In this document: positions 11,300 through 21,759 of the stretch, in pieces
Numbering within the stretch: position 1 is the first letter of the stretch
Layout of the letters: each line of letters opens with the position of its first letter
NCBI GenBank assembly: GCA_963978545.1
Contig: OZ021725.1
Coordinates: 7,078,346 to 7,142,345, forward strand
Reading direction: 5' to 3'
Source of the DNA: Linyphia triangularis
Lineage: Eukaryota; Arthropoda; Arachnida; Araneae; Linyphiidae
DNA: 64,000 bases
Position numbers and translations under genes: made by a program
The notes under the pieces: model-generated
What the model saw: only the letters and a program-made list of their open reading frames with translations
What the model was told of the DNA's origin: nothing
Databases searched by the model: none

Positions 11300-11700
11300 T
11301 GAATACCCGTGCTGCGCTACGAAATTTTACCATTAGCATTTTAGCAATCAAAAGACATTCATGTATTCTACACTTCAGACGTTTGCTCCCTTTTCGATCC
11401 CGACAAATTGATTTATCAAAATAGGAACTTTCCTTTGTTGACATTTTAAACGAAATTTATAATTGTGAATAGTAAACTGGAATAGTTTATTGTGTTTATG
11501 TTTGCTCTTAGTTCTAAATTTCAAAGTAGTAGCTGTATTGGAATTAAGTTAATTAGACATTAAGTTAATCCTCGTATAGTTTCAATGTTGCGTCGTCTTT
11601 TCATCCCTTAAAAATTCGTTAATCGATATTGGAATGACTTATTTTTTTAACATTTGCAAAAAAATATCAGAAAAATGACTACATTGGAAGAGGAACATTC
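11300..11700. repeat. Flank of satellite-like repeat
   Basis: It begins near AGCTGAATACCCGTGCTGCG, a phrase that looks like the conserved edge of a dispersed element, and leads into the 148-bp repeats. No gene is seen. Confidence 0.3.
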
Positions 11701-12145
11701 GGATATCCCTCGTTTGGAACATTTAACCCCTTTTCGACCACTTAAAGTGTGTTAATCGAGATCGGAATAGTTCACTTTTTCTATTTTTACCATTGTTGAT
11801 ATTTGTGCCGATTTTCAGAGTTGTGACTATGTGGGAAGTAGGATTTTCGAATGTCCCCCGTTTGGAACGTTTAACCCCTTTTCGACCCCTTAAAGTGGGT
11901 TAATCGAGATCGGAATAGTTTACTTTTTCTATTTTTACCATTGTTGATATTTGTGCCGATTTTCAGAGTTGTGACTATGTGGGAAGTAGGATTTTCGAAT
12001 GTCCCCCGTTTGGAACGTTTGACCCCTTTTCGACCCCTTAAAGTGTGTTAATCGAGATCGGAATAGTTTACTTTTTCTATTTTTACCATTGTTGATATTT
12101 GTGCCGATTTTCAGAGTTGTGACTATGTGGGAAGTGGGAGACTCT
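11590..12145 (+). repeat. 148-bp tandem repeat, short array
   Basis: About three units share CCCCTTTTCGACCCCTTAA, GTTAATCGAGATCGGAATAG and TTTTCAGAGTTGTGACTATG, spaced 148 bp apart (TTAAAG at 11890 and 12038). The same unit makes the long array at 22800-24700. Confidence 0.85.
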
Positions 12146-12323
12146 TAACCGTCACTGCATCAGAAATTTGTCGGTTACAAACATTACAGACAGAGACAAT
12201 ATCAGTACAGCCAACCTTAAAATTCCGTATCATGATTAGAAAGTATATGCTATGATAGAGGGTAATATGGAACTGCACTGCATCTTCGAAACCTCGTTAT
12301 TTCTTTGTTTCAAAGAAAAAAGA

Positions 12324-12505
12324 TTGGTTGGTTGTATTCAGATTATCTGGCGCCGTCAGCAACACGAGGGCTATAATGCTCCGAAACATTCGTCATTAGA
12401 CAAGCCAACATACATTTACAAACACCCATGCCTAACACGGGACTCGAACCCGCAACCTCGCGGTCTAGAAGCTAGCACGCTAACCACTATACCGTTTGGT
12501 CGGCC
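12324..12505 (-). repeat. tRNA-derived SINE, copy 2
   Basis: This is a full-length minus-strand copy with head GCCGACC and a B box reading GGGTTCGAGTCCCG. A 13-bp target duplication CAAAGAAAAAAGA lies at 12311-12323 and 12506-12518. Confidence 0.92.
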
Positions 12506-12524
12506 CAAAGAAAAAAGAAGAAGC

Positions 12525-13004
12525 ATTAATAGTTTAAAAAACTAAAAAACACGCTTTAATAGAAAAGTGAACTAAAAAGTAGAAAATAATTTTAAATCTG
12601 TTTGAAATAAGAATAGAGTGATTAACAAGAAATATTTATTTTATCGTAAAAAAGCGTGGGGTGCTTTTTAAGATATTTTCATAATGGCTCTACTTTTACC
12701 AATATCTGTCATTAAATATTTACAACAATTGATATCTAGCACCCCACGCTTTTTTACGATAAAATAAATATTTCTTGTTGGTTGGTTGGTTGTATTCAGA
12801 TTATCTGGCGCCGTCAGCAACACGAGGGCTATAATGCACCGAAACTTTCGTCATTAGACAAGCCAACATACATTTACAAACACCCATGCCTAATATTTCT
12901 TGTTAATCACTCTATTCTTATTTCAAACTTATTAAAAATTATTTTCTACTTTTTAGTTCACTTTTCTATTAAAGCGTGTTTTTTAGTTCTTTAAACTATT
13001 AATT
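12525..13004. repeat. Long inverted repeat (foldback element)
   Basis: The left arm (from ATTAATAGTTTAAAAAACTA to about 12680) is the near-perfect reverse complement of the right arm, which runs from about 12738 to 13004 with a SINE inserted in it. The loop is about 57 bp. It has the structure of a foldback MITE, and a transcript of it would be a long hairpin. Confidence 0.8.
12780..12891 (-). repeat. tRNA-derived SINE, copy 3, 5'-truncated
   Basis: The tail and body are present but the tRNA-like head is missing after CCCATGCC. Even so, a 13-bp target duplication AATATTTCTTGTT lies at 12767-12779 and 12892-12904. Truncation at the head end with an intact duplication is what incomplete target-primed reverse transcription by a LINE machinery gives. 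It sits inside the right arm of the foldback element. Confidence 0.9.
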
Positions 13005-13586
13005 ATTTTTTCTGTAAGCTATAAATTTTTTTTAGTTAATTTTGTTAGTTAAATGTACAAAACTCTCCAGTTGTTCCTGCCAATGGTCACATGTATCAAT
13101 GGTCACAAGTCATGTATATGCCTTAGTACACGCCGCATTACTTGGCACAAAACACTACCGTGTCTCTGAATATGAAAAATCACTAATCCTGAAGATCCTG
13201 GTAAGGATAATGCGACTAAAAAAACACGCTTTGTATAACCGTCGTTCCCACGACAAATCTTTCAAATGTCTGCCTTTTTAATTGTCGATGATAGGTTCTG
13301 TGATTACTGGGATTGTAACGGGTAACGGCACAACAGGGTTCGATTCCAGAGAAGGTTGGTTGGTTGGAATTTAACGGTGCAAGGGCAACATGAGCTAATC
13401 CTTGTGATAAAGCGACAAACTTATTAAATTATTGTAATGTCATCGGTCTTTGACAAGTGTGCAAAGTTTGAATCAAATCTGATCGCTCAAAGTAGGGCAA
13501 AATCGAGCCCAAAAGAGTCGGTTACAAGCAAACATACAGGTGAAACTAATAAAAGCATGTTAAAAAAGGAGAGAACTTCTCAATCT
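13005..13586. other. Stretch downstream of the receptor gene
   Basis: No confident gene is seen. A SINE-tail-like TTGGTTGGTTGG occurs at 13366-13377 without a recognisable body. A plus-strand frame at 13042-13281 has no known domain. The 3' untranslated region of the minus-strand receptor gene should begin within this interval, but I see no clear AATAAA for it. Confidence 0.35.
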
Positions 13587-14747
13587 TCACTCTCGGCTGT
13601 TGAGTATAAGAATGGTATACGTAATCAAAGTACCGGCGATGGCCAAAATAGAGTTTCTTGTAAAATGAAGAACGTTGCAACCCGACATCACGAAGCTCGG
13701 CCTTTCGAACAATCCTCGTTCGAAACGCGACTCTTCGGCCGAGCAGATGACGATCATTCTGTGCTGCGTCTTTCTTGAGAACTCCTGCTTGAAATTGTCC
13801 ATCGCTATCGGCACCCCACCGGCGAACCACATGAGGGCAACCTCCATTGACAACGAATTCGCAAAGGCGAATGATAACTGAAGCATTTGACTGAACCTCA
13901 TTCGACTTATCCATCCCAAGACAGCTAATCCTAAAATTCCGCTGCACGAGCAGAAATTTGCGATGAAGATTAAGAAAGATGGCACTGAGAGAAGATTCTG
14001 AGTCTGGATCAAAACATGCTCGATCTCCAATTCTCGTTTCAGCAAGTCCAGTTGTTTGGCCGTGGTAAAAAGATGTGGTGGACAGTTCTCTATTTCACTG
14101 GTGAGACTCTTTAAGGCCTGGCAGCAGCGTACACACAATGAGAAGTGTAGAAGCATTATCATGCTGGCTAACCCTGGGTATACAGTACTGTAGAATAACC
14201 TTTTTATAAAAATTATAAAGATCTTTGCGTACATTGATTTTATTTCCAATCCGTACAATAATATCGAACCTGTGGGTATAAAATCAATTTCTGTTAGAGT
14301 GTAGACAGCAAGAACAATAAAAATCGAGCTTAAAGCTAAAATCATTGGTCTGGAGTTTTGGGTAGGGCAAACCTTTTCAAGCTTTATAACCAGAGTAGTC
14401 ACGTGTTTTCTTTTGCGATGTATGGAGTACCATGCCAAACAACTCAAAATGTAGCAGCTGATAAAAATTATTTCTAGTTTCAAATGCTGGATACTTCCTA
14501 TCTTGTACATTAATAAGATTAATCTCTCTGTTACAACGAAATACATCAATGCATGAAAAATAACGAAGATGCAACGAGTCGCTTTGCCTTCTTGGTTTGA
14601 AGTGATTCCCGACCAAAATAGGAACTTGTTGAAATAACTTTTGCGAATCATTTTGTCGTTTGAAGTCACTCCTTTGACATTACCTTTATTTCTTAAGAAA
14701 ATCTTATTGCTACATTTTAAGGTTGGTAGATTAAGAAATTTTCCCAT
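13587..14747 (-). CDS. Gustatory-receptor-like chemoreceptor
   Basis: This intact minus-strand frame of 386 codons predicts a seven-helix membrane protein. The hydrophobic segments lie near residues 58-80, 91-109, 134-153, 174-207, 252-278, 288-314 and 364-382. The final helix carries TYTILIL at 376-382, which corresponds to the C-terminal TYhhhhhQ signature of the arthropod gustatory receptor / odorant receptor superfamily, with N in place of Q. These receptors are ligand-gated cation channels of chemosensory neurons with a cytoplasmic N terminus. The length fits the family (about 350-430 residues). I chose the ATG at 14747 (MGKFLN). The frame stays open a further 17 codons upstream but without an ATG. 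No intron is evident, although many family members have introns near the 3' end. The neighbourhood holds only repeats. The ligand cannot be guessed. Confidence 0.75.
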   Translation of the reverse strand: MGKFLNLPTLKCSNKIFLRNKGNVKGVTSNDKMIRKSYFNKFLFWSGITSNQEGKATRCIFVIFHALMYFVVTERLILLMYKIGSIQHLKLEIIFISCYILSCLAWYSIHRKRKHVTTLVIKLEKVCPTQNSRPMILALSSIFIVLAVYTLTEIDFIPTGSILLYGLEIKSMYAKIFIIFIKRLFYSTVYPGLASMIMLLHFSLCVRCCQALKSLTSEIENCPPHLFTTAKQLDLLKRELEIEHVLIQTQNLLSVPSFLIFIANFCSCSGILGLAVLGWISRMRFSQMLQLSFAFANSLSMEVALMWFAGGVPIAMDNFKQEFSRKTQHRMIVICSAEESRFERGLFERPSFVMSGCNVLHFTRNSILAIAGTLITYTILILNSRE

Positions 14748-15780
14748 CGATAGACATGTAGTATTTTGCTTCGACAAATCCAAGATAAATATTTTCAATA
14801 TCTTAATGCTGAAAACATCGACTATAAATTGTCAAATGTTTTAACATTCTAAAATATGCTACTTTATAGCTTTATGTTAGCGTATTTTAAGAAATAAACA
14901 TTCTCACTTCGACAAATTATAATTACATTACATAAACACTTTATCAACTTATTAATGTTGTTATACAGTCATGACTTATAAAATACTTTCACTCCTCCAT
15001 TTTCCGTTTTAAATGACGTATTTAAAACACATTCCATACGACGGATTATAATTTATCGTAAAAATGGCAGGCACCTTCAAATATAATGACACTTTATAAT
15101 TGGCAATTATCAATTATCACGTCTGTGCAACATTCCTTAGTTTACCTTTTTTTTTTTTTTACACACTCAAAAGTATTACTAATGATTCATTTTCTGCATA
15201 CTAAAGTTCATTATATAACGATACCAGAATTCCACACAAAACAGAAGATAATGCTGAAAGTAAAGCAACGTCAGAAAACCAAACCTGCTCAAGATATTAC
15301 GAGGTATATAGAAATTAGATTTTAAGATTTCTAAAATTACATGAAACAAAATATTAGCAATTCTCTATTTGCATCCGATCAATAAAAAAGTATTAATTTG
15401 TTGCACGCAATATGAATTCATCTTTTTCATGACATAAAATCGAAATTCGATGAATAAGAGAATTAAAAAACACGTTTATGAATAATTTGGTTCGAAAACT
15501 ATATTTTCAAAAGAAACCTTTCGATGTACTTCTTTGGCTTTTCAATACAATGGATTGATTTCTTTTGGTTGCTGTCCTAAAATGTAAAATCATTTCAACA
15601 AATTAGTTTTGACCGTTTGTTTACGACGAAGATTGGACAAGAGAAGAGTGGAGAAAATCTTTTAAAGAGATATTGTTTCTTCTTTTTAAAAATTTTATAG
15701 AAACTTCGATTTTGTGTGTGGGGGGGGGTGTATGTCGATGGTGGGCAAATCTACGAAAGCTTAATTAACTCCTCTCCCGT
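14748..15780. other. AT-rich region upstream of the receptor gene
   Basis: This would hold the promoter of the minus-strand receptor gene. I see no clear core promoter motif, no repeat family and no second gene. A G run (15721-15728) lies near the far end. Confidence 0.35.
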
Positions 15781-16255
15781 CATCCAATCGAGTTGAAACT
15801 TGGCAGATAGATTCTATTTGGATTACAATGCATTATATCAAATTTTGGTGGCTGTCATTGTCGCTAAAAGGTTGCTTCTACGGAACTCTAATGAATCAAC
15901 TTGCCGTCAACAAATCGCGCTGAAATAGCATGCAACCAATCATTGAAGAAACACTTTCCTGTTGCCAAAATTCTTTTAATAAATTGTTTTAATCAGAATA
16001 AATAAAAGATATTTGGATGTGAGTGCATAAATTAATATTCATTTTTAGTGAAAAAATTTTGAAAAGTAGTTTACCATATATTATGCTGAGAGATATGTTT
16101 TTAATATTTAAAATTAGATACCAAGCACACTCTGGTAACAAAAACGGCGCTTTGTTAATGAATATAAAAATTGGAAATGTATACAAAGGATTTATATTAA
16201 AAACTTTGTTTTTTTGGGTTTTATTATTATCAAGTTTTTAAATGTATTGTTGTGC
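15780..16255 (+). repeat. Dispersed repeat R3, copy 1
   Basis: It shares the phrases GAAACTTGGCAGATAG, CAATGCATTATATCAA and CAGAATAAATAAAAG with 34040-34420, 45095-45180 and 57000-57270. The order of landmarks is preserved where copies are long enough. No coding capacity is conserved. Confidence 0.5.
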
Positions 16256-16283
16256 TAGTTTGTGTCAAATGTCCTAACTTTAA

Positions 16284-17007
16284 GGTATACATATACAATT
16301 GAGATGATTTTCTTTACTTTTTAGTTTATAATTTCAAACTTTTTGACAGTATATCAGAATTAAAAATGATGCATTTTTGTATGCAAACTTTTTTTTTCCG
16401 TCAATTTCTTAATCAGCTAATTGCAATTAAAGGGACTAATTAGGACATTATAAGAACATGCATAAATAAACTTGTAATTAACTTAGAGGTATTATTTTTA
16501 TTGAAAATAAGAAATATTATATTGACGCATGTTCCTACGGAGAATATTGAATTTGGCTTCAATATTTATTTAATTATAAGTTTTTAAATTAAAAATTTAA
16601 AAAAAATACATAGTTTTTAACAAGAAATTAAGATTAAAATATGCATAAAAAATGTGTTTATAATAATATATATTAGATTCTCCATACAAAACACATTCAC
16701 AACTATTGTCTAAAAAACAAAATTAGAGTTTTGTAAATCGGACCATTTATTACGAAGTTATGACCGTTGGCGTAAAGTCATATAACAGCAAAATGTCCTT
16801 CTTCAGAAAACGCCTTTAAAGTTATCTACACTAATGAACGTGATACAAAACAGGTTCACAAAACCTACTGTAATTTAAAAAGTAACTTGAGTATCAGAAA
16901 GAAAATGGTATCATTTTAATGATGATGAAATCGGGAAAATTTTAAAACTTAAAAACAAAAACGCAGACTTGAGTCAAATTTCGCAATTCCTAATGTATAT
17001 GTATACC
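16284..17007. mobile_element. TTAA-flanked non-autonomous element, family 4 (724 bp)
   Basis: TTAA lies outside both ends (16280-16283 and 17008-17011). The left end reads GGTATACATATACA and the right end is its inverse. The interior is AT-rich with no transposase. The length is within a few bases of the other TTAA elements although the ends are unrelated in sequence. Confidence 0.65.
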
Positions 17008-17087
17008 TTAATGGAAATAAGAAAATGTCCAAATATTTTGAAGAAGGGGCGTGTCGGATATTTGCACCGACTTACACAGTAACTAAC

Positions 17088-17117
17088 GGTATGAAACATC
17101 GCACAACTTTCAATTAA
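17088..17117 (-). repeat. Short R2 end fragment
   Basis: ATGAAACATCGCACAACTTT is the reverse complement of the R2 right end seen at 3578-3608. Only this end is present. Confidence 0.4.
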
Positions 17118-17370
17118 ACACCGGAACACAGCAATGTACACTGAAACTTGGGTTAGAGCACTATCTGGACGATTACTAGTCTTAATATGTCTATAGGCAG
17201 GAAAGTCTTAGTTCAGACAGAACATGTTGTCATCAGGACGACTTTTTATGTCCCGAATGTCCTGATGTAATCTCAAGATGAAATAAACAAATTTAGGATG
17301 TACTGAGAACGTCCGCTTAGGCTTTCAATAGAAAGGAACAAACACGACGTACTGGGGGCGTTTCATTCGG

Positions 17371-17555
17371 TTGGTTGGTTGGTTGTATTCAGATTATCTG
17401 GCGCCGTCAGCAACACGAGGGCTATAATGCGCCGAAACATTCGTCATTTGACAAGCCAACATACATTTATAAACACCCATGCCTAACACGGGACTCGAAC
17501 ACGCAACCTCGCGTACTAGAAGCTAGCACGCTAACCACTATACCGTTTGGTCGGC
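17371..17555 (-). repeat. tRNA-derived SINE, copy 4
   Basis: A full-length minus-strand copy. It has no duplication of its own. The sequence GCGTTTCATTCGG just outside its tail end (17358-17370) recurs with one change beyond the neighbouring copy 5 (17797-17809), so copies 4 and 5 may have inserted together. Confidence 0.85.
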
Positions 17556-17614
17556 ACAATTTAGATTTCATTGCATAGTTGAAAGATTGCATATATTTGC
17601 AATTATATATTGTA

Positions 17615-17796
17615 TTGGTTGGTTGTATTCAGAATATCTGGCACCGTCAGCAACACGAGGGCTATAATGCGCCGAAACATTCGTCATTGGACAAGCCAAC
17701 ATACATTTACAAACACCCATGCCTAACACGGGACTCGGAACCCGCAACCTCGCGGTCTAGAAGCTAGCACGCTAACCACTATACCGTTTGGTCGTC
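17615..17796 (-). repeat. tRNA-derived SINE, copy 5
   Basis: A full-length minus-strand copy, separated from copy 4 by a 59-bp AT-rich linker. Its head edge reads GTCGTC instead of GTCGGC. It is followed by GCGCTTCATTCGG, which pairs with the sequence flanking copy 4. Confidence 0.85.
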
Positions 17797-17820
17797 GCGC
17801 TTCATTCGGACTTCACATGG

Positions 17821-18005
17821 TTGGTTGGTTGGTTGTTTTCAGATTATCTGGCGCCGTCAGCAACACGAGGGCTATAATGCGCCGAAACATTTCGTCATTA
17901 GACAAGCCAACATACATTTACAAACACCCATGCCAACACGGGACTCGAACCCGCAACCTCGCGGTCTAGAAGCCAGCACGCTAACCACTATACCGTTTGG
18001 TCGGC
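17821..18005 (-). repeat. tRNA-derived SINE, copy 6
   Basis: A full-length minus-strand copy with a perfect 12-bp target duplication GACTTCACATGG at 17809-17820 and 18006-18017. It inserted directly next to the copy 4/5 pair. Confidence 0.92.
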
Positions 18006-18109
18006 GACTTCACATGGATGGTACAAACAAGATATTCTGCGAACGTTCTAAGAATTTTTAATTTTTTAATAAAAACACATATTTCATTTGTAGAATAAAT
18101 TTCAGTTAA

Positions 18110-18838
18110 GGCGTCTTCTCACTTTAGCACCTCGAAAATAGGCTATTTTCGCGATTTTTTTTTTGAGGATTTTTGCAAACAATTATGGGATAAAATGGAT
18201 CCTATATAATAAACACATCTTTCAAGTACAAGAAATTTTTATTTTTTTATTTTTTTGAACAATTATTATAATAAAACAGTAGCATTGAAAAACCAGTGTA
18301 GAAATGTAATGTTCGTGGCTTGTTGATGAAATTTCGGAAACTACCCCGCCGATTGTCATGAAATTTGAATGACATATTCTTCATAGTTATGGCTATAGCG
18401 CATATCATCAGATTTTTGATATTCGCGAAAATAACAAAATGGCGCACGTTTTTCGAAAAAGTAAAAAAAAAAAAACGCGTTTTTTGGAAGTTTTTTGTAA
18501 AAAAAAAAAATACTTCAAATCAAAATTTCAAAAATCTGATGATATGCACTATAGCCATAACTATGAAGAATATGTCATTCAAATTTCATGACAATCGGCC
18601 GGATAGTTTCCGAAATTTCATCAACAAGCCACGAACATTACATTTCTACAAGGGGTTTTTCGATGCTACTGTTTTATTATAATAATTGTTCAAAAAAATA
18701 AAAAAATAAAAATTTCTCGTACTTGAAAGATGTGTTTATTATATAGGATCCATTTTATCCCATAATTGTTTCCACAAATCCTCGAAAAAAAATCGCGAAA
18801 ATAACCTATTTTCGAGGTGCCTAAAGTGAGAAGACGCC
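18110..18838. mobile_element. TTAA-flanked element with 340-bp arms, family 3, copy 1 (729 bp)
   Basis: The ends are GGCGTCTTCTCACTTTAG and its inverse. The left flank is TTAA (18106-18109); the right flank reads TTTA, one base changed. The arms are inverted copies for about 340 bp each, with an A/T-rich centre of under 100 bp, so a transcript would form a long hairpin. The second copy at 62466-63188 has perfect TTAA on both sides. Confidence 0.8.
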
Positions 18839-19161
18839 TTTAGTCTCCTTCTTTTGAAAAAATATACTTTAATTGCACAAAATTCTGAGTGATCATTAAT
18901 TCCAAAAAATCAACGAAGCAGAGAGCACGTCATCCTTAATATTGATCCCAGGATTATAAAGACTTTGACGCACTTGGAAGGACTTCAAGGGAATGGGACA
19001 TTTTTAATGTCCTGTGGTTTGTCTATGGAGGATTTCATGTGGATGGCAAAGTACGCAAAAAAAAAAAAAAAAAAATCCAAACGATGGCTATATCTTGTAT
19101 TATAATTTATGAAATAACAAAAGTCAAGTTTCGTTGTAAATCGAGGAAGATCTTTATTAAT
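18839..19161. other. Spacer between two elements
   Basis: I see nothing coding. A run of A residues lies at about 19058-19075. Confidence 0.3.
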
Positions 19162-19824
19162 AGTCCGAGAGGCGACTGCAATTTTTGGACCTCATCGAAC
19201 ATCATTCTGAATTTTTTTATAGAAATTGGAGAAAAGTGAGTAGATTACGAATCCACTGGTCTGCCTTGGTAAAAATGGCCGAAACTGGTCCAAAATCGAC
19301 TTGGAATGAGTTGAACTAAAATCCGATTGCCAAATGTGTCATAATTTGCCAAAAAGAGAACAACCTTTTTCGTCTGGCAACCCACTGTATTTTGATTTTC
19401 AATGAAAAAAAGCGCAAACGATTTCTGATCTCTGGCTCGGTAAAACTTGTATCTTTTAAAAGTAAGCCGAATTGGCGACATCAGCTACGTCATCAGTGAC
19501 GTAATGTTTATTGCTAACTTGGCTCCCTTTTAGTAGATGCAAGTAGACCGTCGCCAGATATCTGAATCGTCTGCAACTTTCTTAATTGAAAATTAAAAAG
19601 CGAGGGTTACCAAATAAAAAAAAATGCTCATTATTTGACAAGTTATGGCGCATTTGGCAAATGGATTTAGTTCAACATATTAAAAGTCAATTGTTGACCA
19701 GTTTCGGCCATTTTTGCCACGGCCGACCAGTGGATTCGTAATCTACCCACTTTTCTCCAATTTCTATACAAAATTCAGAATGATGTTCGATGGGGTCCAA
19801 AAACTGTAGTCGCTTCTCAGTCTA
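19162..19824. mobile_element. 660-bp palindromic element, copy C
   Basis: It begins AGTCCGAGAGGCGACTGC and ends with the inverse form ending CTCAGTCT. The TTTAATTTTCAATTAAGAA and TGACGTAATG-type landmarks seen in the other copies are present. Confidence 0.75.
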
Positions 19825-20280
19825 TAATTATATATACATTTTTTTATCATGAGGGGTCATCTACATATTAAAACTAAACTTTAAAAAGTTCAATGGCAAC
19901 CCCATAATATTATACCATATTTAGATTTAGATTCCAAAAAAAACGTCCAAATACTAAATTTCATAATTTTCCAATGAGTGGCTAATAATTTAAATGATGT
20001 AAAAAAAATGGCAAATTAATGTTAAAAAAAATAATTATATTTTTAGCTAGCAATTCTTAAATAGTCAATATATTTTAGCAATTTTTGTTTCAAACGATAG
20101 TTTATTAAAGGTCAAACAGAAACAACATAAAACTTTTATATTAAACAGTTTTTTATTAATTAATTATTAATAAAGCCTTTTGCTCACTCTGTATTTTGCA
20201 CAAAATTCAACAGGCGTCTGAAATTAAGACACCTTAAGAAACAGCATCCACGAAGGAACAATAAGTTAAAGTTTGCGTCT
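19825..20280. other. Unexplained AT-rich stretch
   Basis: No gene, tandem repeat or inverted ends recognised. Confidence 0.3.
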
Positions 20281-20532
20281 TCATTCAGTTTGTTCTTTTG
20301 AATCCTCATTTGATGTATGGTATTTTTTTTTTCTCCACGTTTTAGAACATCTTGATTTCAAAAAAGTGATCTAGAAAAAACAAAAAGTTATCTGGAAAAA
20401 ACAAAAGAAAGAGATCTAGAAAAAATGTCTCTCTCGCTGTGTCTGCGAGTGTGAGTCTGTGGTCAGCATAACTCCCTAACAAATTAACCTACGCTGTTCA
20501 AATTTTGTGTGCTGGTTTATAATGGCACATGG

Positions 20533-20717
20533 TTGGTTGGTTGGTTGTATTCAGATTATCTGGCGCTATCAGCAACACGAGGGCTATAATGCGCCGAAAC
20601 ATTCGTCATTAGACAAGCCAACATACATTTACAAACACCCATGCCTAACACGGGACTCGAACCTGCAACCTCGCGGTCTAGAAGATAGCACGCTAACCAC
20701 TATACCGTTTGGTCGGC
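20533..20717 (-). repeat. tRNA-derived SINE, copy 7
   Basis: A full-length minus-strand copy inside R2, flanked by an imperfect duplication TAATGGCACATGG / TAATGGCACAGGG (20520-20532 and 20719-20731). Confidence 0.88.
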
Positions 20718-21044
20718 GTAATGGCACAGGGACCTACCATTAAGGTTTTCGTCAAAATCGCGTATGCACATGTGGTAGCTACCATTGACAAAAATCATGT
20801 TTTTCAGTAAATGCTAAAAAACGGCACGAACGATTTTGTCCAAAATTGCTGTGATAATGTATCTTAAGGTGTTCTAAATATCCTCACCTCCGTAATTCCC
20901 CTAAAAATACTTTAATGGAGTAAAAAGTTGAAAAACGAATGCCTTTAATACAGAGATCTCTTTCCTTGAGCATACCTCATCAATGATCATTTTTTCTTCT
21001 CTCCCCCCCCCCCCCCAGTTTCACTTATAAGAAAGATAATATAA

Positions 21045-21530
21045 GGTTGGTTGTTTTCAGATTATCTGGCACCGTCAGCAACACGAGGGCTATAATGCGC
21101 CGAAACATTCGTCATTAGACAAGCCAACATACATTTACAAACACCCATGCCTTATACGGGACTCGGAACCCGCAACCTCGCGGTCTAGAAGCTAGCAGGA
21201 TATATAAGAATTATTGAAAAGTATATCGTCAAAATCATCTATTTGGGTTTACAAATTGGTATCAGTATTATAGTGTGATTGAAAGTCGGTTGGTTGTTTT
21301 CAGATTATCTGGCGCCGTCAGCAACACGAGGGCTATAATGCGCCGAAACATTCGTCATTAGACAAGCCAACATACATTTACAAACACCCATGCCTTATAC
21401 GGGACTCGGAACCCGCAACCTCGCGGTCTAGAAGCTAGCAGGATATATAAGAATTATTGAAAAGTATATCGTCAAAATCATCTATTTGGGTTTACAAATT
21501 GGTATCAGTATTATAGTGTGATTGAAAGTC
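21045..21530 (-). repeat. Tandem duplication of truncated SINE plus flank (2 x 243 bp)
   Basis: Two almost identical 243-bp units each hold a SINE lacking its tRNA-like head (SINE copies 8 and 9, at about 21047-21196 and 21290-21439) and about 90 bp of R2 sequence. ATTATCTGG recurs at 21061, 21304 and 21547, giving the exact 243-bp spacing. The near identity indicates a recent duplication event and not two separate retropositions. Confidence 0.88.
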
Positions 21531-21532
21531 GG

Positions 21533-21708
21533 TTGGTTGTTTTCAGATTATCTGGCGCCGTCAGCAACACGAGGGCTATAATGCGCCGAAACATTCGTCA
21601 TTAGACAAGCCAACATACATTTACAAACCCATGCCTAACATGGGACTCGGAACCCGCAACCTCGTGGTCTACAAGCTAGCACGCTAACCACTATACCGTT
21701 TGGTCGGC
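21533..21708 (-). repeat. tRNA-derived SINE, copy 10
   Basis: This copy continues the 243-bp spacing of the two units before it but has the complete tRNA-like head. It is followed by TGTGATTGAAAG, which matches the sequence before its tail. The truncated copies 8 and 9 may derive from a copy like this. Confidence 0.85.
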
Positions 21709-21759
21709 TGTGATTGAAAGATGTGCGATGTTTCACACCCTTAGTACAATGTCACAAAC

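Larger units (their letters stand above)
20282..21750 (+). repeat. Dispersed repeat R2, copy 2, invaded by SINEs
   Basis: R2 sequence (TCAGCATAACTCCC, CTACCATTAAGGTTTTCG, GAAAGATGTGCGATGTTTCA at its end) is interrupted by four SINE copies and by a local tandem duplication. A C run lies at about 21004-21016. Confidence 0.6.

Noticed and set aside
12252..12545. 97-codon frame containing WRRQQHEGYNAPKHSS and similar frames at many places
   Set aside because: The peptide is simply the translation of the SINE body and recurs wherever that SINE occurs.
14748..14798. 17 extra N-terminal codons on the receptor gene
   Set aside because: The upstream codon is TTG on the minus strand; the first ATG is at 14747.
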